This document shows, piece by piece, positions 1 through 8,230 of a DNA stretch of 37,730 nt. The notes below the pieces were generated by a model that did no database searches, had not been told where the DNA came from, and worked only from the letters and a program-made list of their open reading frames with translations. The DNA is taken from the NCBI GenBank assembly GCA_015485945.1, contig WFSM01000027.1:1-37730 (forward strand), given 5' to 3'. Position 1 is the first letter of the stretch; every line of letters begins with the position of its first letter. Position numbers and translations under genes: made by a program. Source of the stretch: Candidatus Bipolaricaulota bacterium (GTDB lineage Bacteria > Bipolaricaulota > Bipolaricaulia > UBA7950 > UBA9294).

Positions 1-595
1 CTGTCCCGATTCCGAGTTCACGCCGCGGATCCCATACCGGCGGACGTTGGAACAACTCCAAATTCACCCCGAACGGAAGCACGTGAATCGGACGACGCAC
101 CCCGTAGCTTAACAACGCCTCTTTCATTGGGGTGGACGGAGCGGTTATCACCGTACACCGATTGCAGAACGCCGCGGTCAGTTCCTCGGTCGTCCGTTTC
201 GGCGGCCGCAGCGGGAACGGGAGATAGTGGCGATATTCGACGAGGTGGGTATGGTACGTGTGCACGTGTGGGATGTGATACCGCAGTGCCGCACCCAGCG
301 CGACAAGGCCGAGGGAGAACGGTGTATGGCTGTGGATGATATCGAGGCGCTTGAACGTACGTGCCGCCCGCCGGTTGTAGGGAAGGGCAACGCGGCTCGC
401 AGCGTTAAACAGAAACCGCCGCGATCGGAACCGGTACACACGTTCCTCCTTATTATCCCGTGCCCCGATGTACGCGGGGACGTATACGTACACCTCATGT
501 CCCCGCCGTTCGAGCTCCTGCTTGAGCCACGATACCACGGTCGTCACCCCGCTTATCTCCGGAAGATACGCATCGGAGAACAAACCAATTCTCAT
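1..595 (-). CDS. Glycosyltransferase family 4, N-terminal part (cut by window edge)
   Basis: The reverse strand stays open from an ATG at 595 to the window edge, giving the first 198 residues. The N-terminus MRIGLFSDAYLPEISGVTT is the classic opening of GT4 enzymes such as diacylglycerol glucosyltransferases and PimA-like proteins. A conserved HSHTPFSLG stretch (donor-side N-domain) and HTYHTHLVEY follow around residues 88-120, and FGVNLELF near the end marks the approach to the interdomain linker. These cytosolic, membrane-associated enzymes move a sugar from a nucleotide sugar to a lipid or glycan acceptor; the exact acceptor cannot be told. The ATG overlaps the TGA of the upstream amidohydrolase (ATGA, 592-595), so the two are translationally coupled. 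The C-terminal UDP-sugar-binding domain lies outside the window. Confidence 0.88.
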   Translation of the reverse strand, partial: MRIGLFSDAYLPEISGVTTVVSWLKQELERRGHEVYVYVPAYIGARDNKEERVYRFRSRRFLFNAASRVALPYNRRAARTFKRLDIIHSHTPFSLGLVALGAALRYHIPHVHTYHTHLVEYRHYLPFPLRPPKRTTEELTAAFCNRCTVITAPSTPMKEALLSYGVRRPIHVLPFGVNLELFQRPPVWDPRRELGIGT

Positions 596-2100
596 GATCT
601 CTCCTTTTTGTACACAAGCGTTCCCCCGACGAACGTCATCATGACCGTAATGTTGGAAATGCGGTTGGGGACGGCACTGGGATCGGAATCGAGCACGACA
701 ATATCGGCGTCCATTCCCGGTGCGAGCGTTCCGGTTTTGGTTTCCATCCTCGCGAGATACGCCCCGGCGGCGGTGTAGGCGCGGATTGTCGCGGCCACGG
801 GCAGGCGCTGCCCAGGGTGGGGCGCGGTTACCGCGGCATGGATCCCGTACAGCGGGGATAACGGCATGCAGTCGGACCCAAACGCAAGCGGGATATCGGC
901 GGCGAGGACGGCGCGGTGCGGATCGATGCGACGGTCACGATCGGGGCCTAACTGTGTTTCGTACATCCCGCCGTGGCCGGACCAGTTCGCCGCGAAGTTG
1001 GGCTGCATTGAGGCGCACAGGCCCAATTTCGCGGCACGCACTAGTTGACCCTCGTCGGGGAGCTCAAAGTGTTCGATGCGATGACGCAGCTCGGGGTTCG
1101 TCCCTGCTTGTGCGTGTACGCGTAGCACCTGCTCGATCGCTCGATCCCCGATCGCGTGGACCGCAGTCTGCAGTCCGGCGGCATCCGCCGTCGCGATCAG
1201 GCGGCGGAGCTCATCATCGGAGTAGATAAGGGTGCCATGTCCGCCCTCGATGTACGGTTCGCGCACCGCTGCGGTTTGAGCGCCGACAGACCCGTCGGCG
1301 AATAGCTTCACGCCACCGATGTGTACCCACTCATCCCCAAATCCAGATTCGATTCCCAATGTTCGCAGGTGATCAAGCGCGCTTACCTCCGGATACAGGA
1401 TGATGTGCAGGTCAAGTTCACCCCGCGTGCGCATGAACGGGCGCCACTCCGGGGGAGCGGCCATGGCGTGGGCGGACGTGATTCCCAGCGTGTGTGCCTG
1501 GTGGGCAGCCGCGTGCAGCGCGTCAACCATCGTCGCTTCATCGGGAGCACCGGCACGGAGCAGCACCATCATGGCATCTTCGCGCACGGTGCCGGTATGG
1601 GCATCCGCTTGATCGGAGGGGACAGATGGCGGGAGAAACTGGAGGGCAGTGGTGTTGGCGGTGAGGAGGTGTCCATCCACGCGGACGGCGATGATCGGGT
1701 TGCGGCGGGACGCACGATCAAGTTCCGCGCGGGAAAGGTAGCTGTGATCAGACCATCCACTCTCATCCCATCCCCGCCCGATCACCCATTCCCCGGGGCC
1801 GCGGGCCCGGCACGCCGTGGCGAGGGCGGCGATAACGTGCGCACGGGGCAGGCCGACGAGATCAACGCTGAACCCGATCCGCGTCAGGCCAGTATTGATC
1901 AAGTGGGTGTGCGCGTCGATGAACCCGGGTAGGACAGCGGCACCGGCGAGATCGATGACCCGCGTGCGGGCACTCGCATGTGCAATGACCTCATCCTGTT
2001 GACCGATACTAATGATCCCGTCCCGTCCAAACGCGATCGCCTCCGCGCCGGGCACCGTGGGGAATATTCCCGTGATCAGGATCGTCTCCGCCCCGTCCAT
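592..2100 (-). CDS. Amidohydrolase, YtcJ-like (metal-dependent)
   Basis: A 502-residue protein of the amidohydrolase superfamily, YtcJ / N-substituted formamide deformylase-like group. The metal-binding HxH motif is in LPGFIDAHTHL (His64, His66). VGAQTAAVREPY, HAIGDRAIEQVL and RIEHFELPD carry the conserved middle motifs, and FGSDCMPLSP near residue 410 supplies the conserved Asp. The C-terminus TLAPGMDADIVVLDSDP is the usual beta-sandwich return of the family. Length matches full YtcJ homologues (about 500-550). No signal peptide is seen, so it is probably cytosolic; the substrate is unknown (an amide or cyclic amide in studied relatives). The start at 2100 has no clear Shine-Dalgarno but lies 9 nt from a possible -10 box. 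The downstream glycosyltransferase overlaps it by 4 bp. Confidence 0.85.
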   Translation of the reverse strand: MDGAETILITGIFPTVPGAEAIAFGRDGIISIGQQDEVIAHASARTRVIDLAGAAVLPGFIDAHTHLINTGLTRIGFSVDLVGLPRAHVIAALATACRARGPGEWVIGRGWDESGWSDHSYLSRAELDRASRRNPIIAVRVDGHLLTANTTALQFLPPSVPSDQADAHTGTVREDAMMVLLRAGAPDEATMVDALHAAAHQAHTLGITSAHAMAAPPEWRPFMRTRGELDLHIILYPEVSALDHLRTLGIESGFGDEWVHIGGVKLFADGSVGAQTAAVREPYIEGGHGTLIYSDDELRRLIATADAAGLQTAVHAIGDRAIEQVLRVHAQAGTNPELRHRIEHFELPDEGQLVRAAKLGLCASMQPNFAANWSGHGGMYETQLGPDRDRRIDPHRAVLAADIPLAFGSDCMPLSPLYGIHAAVTAPHPGQRLPVAATIRAYTAAGAYLARMETKTGTLAPGMDADIVVLDSDPSAVPNRISNITVMMTFVGGTLVYKKERS

Positions 2101-2109
2101 CGTGCCCTA

Positions 2110-2138
2110 ATTCTAGAGTAATCAGGAACCAGGAGCAA
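2110..2138 (-). promoter_or_regulatory. Possible sigma70-type promoter before the amidohydrolase
   Basis: On the reverse strand a -35-like TTGCTC (2138-2133), a 17-nt spacer and a -10-like TAGAAT (2115-2110) precede the ATG at 2100. The -10 ends only 9 nt from the start codon, so transcripts would be leaderless or nearly so. The match is moderate (3/6 and 5/6) and rests on reading alone. Confidence 0.35.
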
Positions 2139-2263
2139 CGGGGGATATTAAGACGGGAACGGTTTGCTGCTGATATTGTGAGGTTTGTGCCCCGGTTCAT
2201 TCCACCAGGATAGGCAGGGACAGTCAAGCACAACGCCAATGTTGCCCCTGCCGACGATGGGGA

Positions 2264-3193
2264 TCACTGCGCCTGCACTGCCGCATACAGCAGCTCCAAA
2301 AACCGCTCCCGCGATGCCTCGAGCACGACGTCGACATTTGGGGTGTTGTTAGTCACTCCGAAGTGGTCGACCACGGTCGCTCCCCGTGTGAGCTCGCTTT
2401 TTGTCTCGATCTCCACGTGAAGGCGACGGGTGACGGTTGCCACCCGGGGATCGATCGCCACCGCCATCGCGATCGGATCGGGGAGATCAAATCCCGCAAG
2501 CATCAAATGTTCGCGGCCAAAGTCGCGCAGCCGGCGTTGGATCGACACACAAAACTCACCGAGCGGGGAGACGCGCTGCAATCGATCGGCATCAGCGTCG
2601 GTGAACACCGCGTACCGTTGCGAGATATCCCATCCGACCATTGTGATCGGGATGCCTGACTCGAATACGATTTTAGCCGCCTCGGGGTCGACCCAGATGT
2701 TGTACTCCGCCGCCGGAACCACGTTTCCGTGTCCAAGGCCGATTCCCCCCATCACCACGCACCGATTGACCAGTCGGGCGATCTCCGGAGCGCGTGTGAT
2801 TGCGACCGCCACGTTGGTGAGCGGGCCGATGGTGACAAGGGTGATCTCGCCGGCGAGCCTGGTGATCGTATCGATGATTACATCGACCGCGTGTCCGGGC
2901 GCGGGCGTACGTCCGGATAGGGGCAGCCCGATGTCGCCCATCCCATCCGCGCCATGTACGAACTGCGCCGTTTCCAGCGGGCGCAGGAGCGGCTTGGCAA
3001 TCCCAGTGTACACCGGCACACCGCCGCCGCACTGTTCCACGGTGTACAAGGCGTTTTGCACGCCCTGGTTGACCGGGACGTTACCCGCCACTACGGTGAT
3101 CGCCTCCACCGCGATGTCCGGCGCGGTGAGTGCCATCACCAGAGCGACGGCGTCATCGGACGCGGTGTCAGTATCGATGATGAAGTGCCGCAT
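2264..3193 (-). CDS. Nucleoside hydrolase, IunH/RihA family
   Basis: A 309-residue inosine-uridine-preferring nucleoside hydrolase. The N-terminus MRHFIIDTDTASDDAVAL holds the calcium-binding DxDxxxDD motif (Asp7, Asp9, Asp13, Asp14) that defines the family. Further family motifs are ITLVTIGPLTNVA, VVMGG, AEYNIWVDPEAAKIV (Asn and Asp binding the ribose) and FDLPDPIAMAVAIDP near the C-terminus, where the second calcium-binding Asp sits. It splits the N-glycosidic bond of nucleosides for salvage; which nucleoside is not clear. I placed the start at 3193 because AGGGAGG lies 4-5 nt upstream; an in-frame extension to 3253 is possible but lacks support. About 160 nt separate it from the next gene on the same strand. 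Confidence 0.92.
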   Translation of the reverse strand: MRHFIIDTDTASDDAVALVMALTAPDIAVEAITVVAGNVPVNQGVQNALYTVEQCGGGVPVYTGIAKPLLRPLETAQFVHGADGMGDIGLPLSGRTPAPGHAVDVIIDTITRLAGEITLVTIGPLTNVAVAITRAPEIARLVNRCVVMGGIGLGHGNVVPAAEYNIWVDPEAAKIVFESGIPITMVGWDISQRYAVFTDADADRLQRVSPLGEFCVSIQRRLRDFGREHLMLAGFDLPDPIAMAVAIDPRVATVTRRLHVEIETKSELTRGATVVDHFGVTNNTPNVDVVLEASRERFLELLYAAVQAQ

Positions 3194-3296
3194 CAATCCT
3201 CCCTTTAGTGCCGCAGATGCATACAGCGTAGCGGATCGCGTCCCCGCGGGCAACCCACCTCGCCGTTGTTGTGGTCATCTGGTATCATCCTGCACC

Positions 3297-3974
3297 ATGA
3301 GAGGGGGAACCGAGTTGAAGGTTGTAATTGTATTGCTGGTGGTAGTTGTAGTTGTCGCCGGCGGTGTCGCTGCCGCCGGTTCCGCCGCTGAGGTAGTGTG
3401 GGACGCAAGCCGACCGCTGACATGGTCCGATTTTCGCGGGCTCCCGCCGCAAACACCAACTGCAGAGGCGGCGATGATCGATATGCGGATAAGTTGGCGA
3501 GTTGCGTACACTATTGTTTACGACCCGCTGCGGCGAATGTGGTCCGGAACGATTGATCAGGCCGGAGTTACGGTGGCGAACACCATGGATCCACGTGCAT
3601 CGTGGGTGCGCCCCGGGGCTGCAACCCCCGCGTTGCTCGATCACGAGCAGCACCACTTTGACCTGAACGAAGTGTACGCGCGCATGCTTGTGTCCGCCAT
3701 TACCGGGGTATCGGCATCTGGGGCGACGAAGAATGCCGTCGATGCCCACTTGCACCAGCTGATTGCCGCTGCTGGCTCCCGGGTCTTGGACGCCCTTAAA
3801 GTAATGCAGCGTGGGTATGACGATCAGACTGGGCATGGCACACATCTTGTACAGCAACGCGCGTGGGATGAGCAGATCGCGGCATGGCTTTGCACACCGG
3901 ATGCCGCTCCCGCCACCGCCGCGGATGCGCGCGCGGTTTTATCTGGTAAAATGGCGATAGGGGATCGAGGATGA
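3297..3974 (+). CDS. Secreted DUF922-type zinc protease-like protein
   Basis: A protein of about 225 residues with a hydrophobic N-terminal segment (LKVVIVLLVVVVVVAGG, then AAAGSAA) that looks like a signal peptide. The mature part has LTWSDFRGLPP near residue 41 and LLDHEQHHFDLNEVYA with an HExxH signature (His116-His120), as in the DUF922 family of predicted secreted Zn-dependent proteases. Protease activity is inferred from the motif, not shown. ATG 3297 and TTG 3315 are both possible starts; the TTG has a purine-rich GAGGGGG upstream and would give a cleaner signal peptide. The frame is open far upstream, but that part overlaps the nucleoside hydrolase and lacks family signal. The last codons overlap gltX (ATGA, 3971-3974). 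Confidence 0.8.
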   Translation: MRGGTELKVVIVLLVVVVVVAGGVAAAGSAAEVVWDASRPLTWSDFRGLPPQTPTAEAAMIDMRISWRVAYTIVYDPLRRMWSGTIDQAGVTVANTMDPRASWVRPGAATPALLDHEQHHFDLNEVYARMLVSAITGVSASGATKNAVDAHLHQLIAAAGSRVLDALKVMQRGYDDQTGHGTHLVQQRAWDEQIAAWLCTPDAAPATAADARAVLSGKMAIGDRG

Positions 3975-5260
3975 TCAGAGTAAGATTCGCTCCCAGTCCG
4001 ACCGGTTATTTGCACGTTGGTGGGGCGCGTACCGCCCTGTTCAACTGGCTGTTTGCCCGTCATAACGAGGGCGTGTTCGTGTTGCGCATCGAGGACACCG
4101 ACCGCGAGCGCTCGACTGACGCGTCGATCGCCCAGATTATTGAGGCGATGCGCTGGCTCGGGCTCGACTGGGACGAGTACTACCGCCAGACTGACCGCAC
4201 CGCGATTCATCAGCAGGCCGCAGAGTCATTGCTGGAGGGAAGCCGCGCCTACGAAAAAGACGGGGCGTGGTGGTTCCGCGTCCCGACTGACGGGGAGACG
4301 GTGGTCCACGATGATCTCCTTGGGGACGTTGCATACCAGAACTCGCAGCTCAAAGACTTCGTCATCCGCCGATCCGACGGGAGTTTCGTGTACAACTTTG
4401 TGGTGGTGGTGGACGACGCCGACATGGGAATCACGCACGTAATCCGCGGTGATGATCATCTGAACAACACTCCCAAGCAGATCCTCCTTTACAATGCGCT
4501 CGGGCGGTCACTCCCGCATTTCGTCCACCTCCCGATGATCCTCGGGCCGGATCGCACTCGGCTCTCCAAACGGCACGGCGTGACGTCGGTCCTCGAGTAC
4601 CGCCAGCGCGGGTTTCTTCCCGACGCGCTCGTCAATTTTCTTGCCCGCCTCGGCTGGTCGCATGGGGACCAGGAATTTTTCACCCGCGACGAGCTGATCG
4701 AGCTATTTTCGCTTGGCCACATTGGGAAATCAGCGGCGGTGTTCGACGATGAGAAGCTGCATTGGCTGAACCAACAACACATGAAGGCCGTCGATCCAAC
4801 ACGGCTCGTGGATCTGGTGGCTCCGTTTGTGCGTGCTGAGGGCAAGATTACCGACGAGATGTGGGACAAGATCGATCGTGACCAGCTCGTTCGCGCGGTG
4901 GAGATACTCCGCCATCGCTGTAAAACTCTGGTCGATCTTGCTCGTGTCGTCGAGATTGTGTTTCCCGTTCCGCTTGATCGCGAGGAGGAGATTGAGCTGA
5001 CCGATCGCCAGCGGGAACTGATCGCAGCGTTAATCGACGTGTTTTCCGCATTGTCTGACTTCACCTCTGCGACAGTAGAGCGCGCGATGCGTGATACCCT
5101 CGCCGCCCACGGGGCAAAGCTGAAGGAAGTGGGACATGCGTGTCGGATGGCCGTAACCGGCAGGAAAGTCGGTCCGGGCCTGTTTGAGACGATCGCCCTT
5201 GTCGGGCAAGATATCACGATCGCGCGGTTGCGCGCGGTGCTTACGGGAGGAAACCGTTAA
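3971..5260 (+). CDS. gltX: Glutamyl-tRNA synthetase, short form
   Basis: A class I aminoacyl-tRNA synthetase that charges tRNA-Glu (or tRNA-Gln where GatCAB is used). The N-terminus MIRVRFAPSPTGYLHVGGAR carries the HIGH-type motif. LRIEDTDRERS at residues 39-47 and LSKRHG at 198-203 (KMSKS-type loop) complete the ATP site. The protein is 429 residues, against about 465-490 usually. The shortening appears around residues 90-103, where LLEGSRAYEKDGAWWFRVP runs straight past the place of the usual insertion with the CYCT...YDGRCR zinc-binding cysteines. The C-terminal helical anticodon-binding region is present (GRKVGPGLFETIALVG). It is translationally coupled to the secreted protease upstream, and the TlpA-like gene begins on its stop codon. 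Confidence 0.95.
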   Translation: MIRVRFAPSPTGYLHVGGARTALFNWLFARHNEGVFVLRIEDTDRERSTDASIAQIIEAMRWLGLDWDEYYRQTDRTAIHQQAAESLLEGSRAYEKDGAWWFRVPTDGETVVHDDLLGDVAYQNSQLKDFVIRRSDGSFVYNFVVVVDDADMGITHVIRGDDHLNNTPKQILLYNALGRSLPHFVHLPMILGPDRTRLSKRHGVTSVLEYRQRGFLPDALVNFLARLGWSHGDQEFFTRDELIELFSLGHIGKSAAVFDDEKLHWLNQQHMKAVDPTRLVDLVAPFVRAEGKITDEMWDKIDRDQLVRAVEILRHRCKTLVDLARVVEIVFPVPLDREEEIELTDRQRELIAALIDVFSALSDFTSATVERAMRDTLAAHGAKLKEVGHACRMAVTGRKVGPGLFETIALVGQDITIARLRAVLTGGNR

Positions 5261-6411
5261 TGAGAACCGTATTAATTACCACGTTAATCGTGGCCGTTAT
5301 CGGGGTTGTGGGGCTGTCTGCAACTGCCGATCTGCAGTATGTCAATTCCATCCTTGATCTCACGTCGTTGTTCATGCCGCAGGCGATTCAGTTGGCCTCC
5401 CCGCCGGCGAATGTCACGCTTCCGGCGGACGCATCCGGCACTCCGAGCTATGGGGTAATCCCGCTCAACAAGCAGGAGTTTCCGGCACTCATCGTGCGCG
5501 GTAAAAATACGGTGACACTGTACGTACGGCGCGAGGCCGACGCCGCGTTCACCCTGATCCCGTGGACCAACACGTTTCCCTCCGGACAACGCGTTGCCGA
5601 GTTTTCCGTGGATGTGTCGTACACGAGCGGGCGGGAACCGTACAACTTGTTCGCGATTTGGGATCCGGGATACCCGAGCGTGCTTGTGTACGCGCGTGAT
5701 TGCTACCGCGCCGGTGAGATCACTCTCAACGGAAAGACGTATAAAATCGCCGTTGTCGACGAAAATACGAACGGACGCTACGACGATCTTGCCAACGGCA
5801 CGTTGTTCATCGATGTCAACCAAGACGGGAAACTTCTCACAACGCGTGATTCAAATGAGCGGTTTACACTGTCGTCCCCGTTCAACCTTGGGGACAAGGC
5901 GGTGTACGCCGTGAAATCGGTGAGCGCGGATGGTGCTCACATTGTGATTGAAAAGAGCGCCAAATGGGTCCCGTTCAAGCCGTCGCTCGCGGTCGGCGCT
6001 GTAGCGCCCGATTTCTCGGGGACGACAAACACCGGCGCCAAGGTATCATTGTCCAAGCTCAAGGGGAAGATCGTGGTTCTTGATTTCTGGGCGAGCTGGT
6101 GTGCCCCGTGTGTCGCCGAGCTGCCGAATGTAAAAGCTCTTGCCGACCAGCACCGTGGTGATGGGCTTGTCGTTCTTGGGATTAACCTCGACCACAGCCA
6201 CGATGCGTTCACCACCGCGGTCACCCAGTACAAGCTCGATTACCCCCAGATCTACGACGGGGCCGAGGGGCAGATCGCAGATCTGTATAGGATAACGGCG
6301 ATTCCAATGACCTATCTCATCGGCAGAGATGGAAAAATCATCGCCAAGGGCCTGCGTGGTGACGCGCTGCGGCAGGCGGTGGAGAAGGCACTCGCGGCGA
6401 CCTCGGGCTAG
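5260..6411 (+). CDS. Secreted TlpA/ResA-like thioredoxin-fold protein
   Basis: A 383-residue protein with an N-terminal signal or anchor (VLITTLIVAVIGVVGLSATA), a beta-rich middle domain of about 220 residues, and a C-terminal redoxin domain. The latter contains VLDFWASWCAPCVAELPNV (active-site CAPC, Cys281 and Cys284) and ITAIPMTYLI with the cis-proline, as in TlpA/ResA extracytoplasmic thiol reductases. The middle domain carries two Asp/Asn-rich loops, VDENTNGRYDD and FIDVNQDGKL (residues 166-191), of the kind that can bind calcium. It probably reduces disulfides or haem-site cysteines outside the cytoplasm. ATG overlaps the gltX stop (TAATG). The next two genes encode a membrane thioredoxin and a membrane Fe-S protein, likely its electron supply. 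Confidence 0.87.
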   Translation: MRTVLITTLIVAVIGVVGLSATADLQYVNSILDLTSLFMPQAIQLASPPANVTLPADASGTPSYGVIPLNKQEFPALIVRGKNTVTLYVRREADAAFTLIPWTNTFPSGQRVAEFSVDVSYTSGREPYNLFAIWDPGYPSVLVYARDCYRAGEITLNGKTYKIAVVDENTNGRYDDLANGTLFIDVNQDGKLLTTRDSNERFTLSSPFNLGDKAVYAVKSVSADGAHIVIEKSAKWVPFKPSLAVGAVAPDFSGTTNTGAKVSLSKLKGKIVVLDFWASWCAPCVAELPNVKALADQHRGDGLVVLGINLDHSHDAFTTAVTQYKLDYPQIYDGAEGQIADLYRITAIPMTYLIGRDGKIIAKGLRGDALRQAVEKALAATSG

Positions 6412-6422
6412 AAAGGAGCAGT

Positions 6423-7406
6423 GTGGCGAAACTGACGCTTGCGATCCTGATCATAGCAGTGATCAGTGTAACCGTGCTTAGTCAGACTCCTGTGCTTACA
6501 TTTTCCGTGGAGCCGACTACCGTATATCTCGCCCCTGGGCGGGCGGCGCAGTTCCAAGTCATTGCCACCAGTGGTGCGGCGTACACCGCCGACGACGTTG
6601 AGGTCTCGTTTACCATTCCACCCGGTCTGTCTGTGACTCCGCAGACGGGAACCATCGCCAAGATCGCTCCGTTCACGAAGGGGAAGCTGGCATTTTCCGT
6701 TACCGCCACTGCCGACCTCCCCCCCGGGAAATACACGATTACAGCCGCTGTTCTCTACACGTATTGCACAGCGACCAACTGCTTTCAGCTTGAAGATTCG
6801 TTGACCATCCCCGTACGGGTGACGGCGGAACTCACCGGCCCGGTTGCAACCACGAAGTCAGCCACGTTGCCGCCGTGGGCGCTCCCTACGCTCGGGCTCG
6901 TCCTCCTCGGGGTGGGAATCGGATTGTGGACGCGGGGAATAAAGGCACCGATCTACTTCGTGCTGCTGTTGTTCGTTATCGGTGGGTTTGTGTACGGAAT
7001 CAAGCTGAGGCAGCCGGAACAGGCGCAGGGGATAGCATCCGTTCTGTGCACATCGTGCGTAGGAATCGAGGCGGTGCAGCACGCCCCCCCCCACCTGTCG
7101 GACGCGGCGCGCGCTGCGCTGAAGCAAATCACTTCCAACATCGACCTCGTCGTGTTCTACGCACCGTGGTGTCACACATGCCCGTACGCCGAGGCAATGG
7201 TAAAGGACGTAGCGGCGATCAACCCACACGTCAAGTACACGTTCGTCGATGTAAGTGTTGACCGTGCCCGTGCCGCCCAGGCCGGAGTGATCCGCAACAA
7301 CCGCACGATCGTGCCCGCGATCATGCGCGCGGACACCGGCGCCGTGATCTTCGGGATTCGCGATCTCGAACCACGCCTGCTGCAACTGCTGGGGGTGGGG
7401 AAATGA
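6423..7406 (+). CDS. DsbD-like membrane thioredoxin protein
   Basis: A 327-residue protein with GTG start and AAAGGAG 5 nt upstream. In order it has: a signal segment (1-21); a beta-sandwich domain (about 25-135) whose end LYTYCTATNCFQLEDSLTIP (Cys115, Cys120) resembles the cysteine-bearing edge of the DsbD alpha domain; two membrane helices (about 152-170 and 175-193); a CTSC pair at 209-212; and a thioredoxin domain with VVFYAPWCHTCPYAEAM (Cys250, Cys253) and cis-Pro loop TIVPAIM. It thus resembles DsbD with its eight-helix thiol-transfer core removed. Its stop overlaps the start of the polyferredoxin gene (ATGA). It likely passes reducing power across or along the membrane to the TlpA-like protein; the direction is inferred. 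The function is unproven but the domains are clear. Confidence 0.82.
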   Translation: MAKLTLAILIIAVISVTVLSQTPVLTFSVEPTTVYLAPGRAAQFQVIATSGAAYTADDVEVSFTIPPGLSVTPQTGTIAKIAPFTKGKLAFSVTATADLPPGKYTITAAVLYTYCTATNCFQLEDSLTIPVRVTAELTGPVATTKSATLPPWALPTLGLVLLGVGIGLWTRGIKAPIYFVLLLFVIGGFVYGIKLRQPEQAQGIASVLCTSCVGIEAVQHAPPHLSDAARAALKQITSNIDLVVFYAPWCHTCPYAEAMVKDVAAINPHVKYTFVDVSVDRARAAQAGVIRNNRTIVPAIMRADTGAVIFGIRDLEPRLLQLLGVGK

Positions 7407-8230
7407 ACGTACGGCTGTCGTTGATGCGCCGCATCAGCCAGGGGTTTGGGCTCCTGTTGGGCCTGTTCGGATTCACCGGAATCGGAATGACGCACATCAT
7501 CTTCCCCGGACTGCACTGCTACGCGTGCCCACTTGCAGTTACCATCTGCCCGATTGGGTTGGCGCAGAATCTCGTGATCTACGGGACCGTCCCCTACTTT
7601 TGGGTGGCGACGATCGTTGCGTACGGCATCCTCGCCGGGCGCGGGTTCTGCGGCTGGTTCTGTCCGTTCGGAACGCTGAATGACCTGCTGTCGTTCCGCA
7701 AGGTGCGCATCAACGGGATCGCATCCTACTCCAAGTACGCCGTCCTCATTGGGACGATTATCGCGGCGTGGATGTTCGCCGACACGATGTTCTGCAAAGT
7801 ATGCCCGGTCGGGGGGCTGGAGGCATCGATCCCGTACCTGTTCCTCGGGGTGGCGTCGGTCAACCGCCCATTTTTGCTGCACTTGGGGGTGTTGGTGGCG
7901 GTGTTGGCGGGAATGGTGATTATCTCGCGGTTCTGGTGCCGCTACCTGTGCCCGATGGGCGCAATTTTGTCCCTGTTCAACCGGATTAGTTTTCTCCATT
8001 TGACGCTGAACCCCAACCGGTGCTCGTGGTGCGGCGACTGCGCAAAGGCGTGCCCGATGGGATTGCAACCACAAGAAGAATACGACTCGCACAACTGTAC
8101 GAAGTGCGGCGAGTGCACAACCGTCTGTACGATGGACGCCATTCAGCTTACTTTTTCGCCCCAGGTGGAACGCTCACGCCGTGTGATCCCACTATTGCTT
8201 AACCGCGAGCACGATCAGGGCGGTAGCTAG
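7403..8230 (+). CDS. NapH-like membrane polyferredoxin (4Fe-4S)
   Basis: A 275-residue membrane protein with about five hydrophobic helices and many cysteines. Membrane-side motifs are CYACPLAVTICP (39-49), CGWFCPFG (83-90), CKVCP (131-135) and CRYLCPMG (179-186). A C-terminal bacterial ferredoxin domain holds two [4Fe-4S] sites: CSWCGDCAKACP (207-218) and CTKCGECTTVC (232-242). This is the architecture of NapH/NosR/CcoG-type quinol- or ferredoxin-linked redox proteins. No napF, napG, nos or cco genes are nearby; the partners by position are two thioredoxin-fold proteins, so it probably feeds electrons to them. It is translationally coupled to the upstream gene. Its last 39 nt overlap the 3' end of the convergent C39 peptidase gene. 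Confidence 0.88.
   Translation: MNVRLSLMRRISQGFGLLLGLFGFTGIGMTHIIFPGLHCYACPLAVTICPIGLAQNLVIYGTVPYFWVATIVAYGILAGRGFCGWFCPFGTLNDLLSFRKVRINGIASYSKYAVLIGTIIAAWMFADTMFCKVCPVGGLEASIPYLFLGVASVNRPFLLHLGVLVAVLAGMVIISRFWCRYLCPMGAILSLFNRISFLHLTLNPNRCSWCGDCAKACPMGLQPQEEYDSHNCTKCGECTTVCTMDAIQLTFSPQVERSRRVIPLLLNREHDQGGS

Noticed and set aside
227..778. 183-codon plus-strand frame at the left end
   Set aside because: It is antisense to the GT4 glycosyltransferase and the end of the amidohydrolase, both clearly recognised.
2430..3296. A long plus-strand open frame continuous with the secreted protease
   Set aside because: It runs antisense to the nucleoside hydrolase, has no family signal, and a clear signal peptide begins only near 3297-3315.
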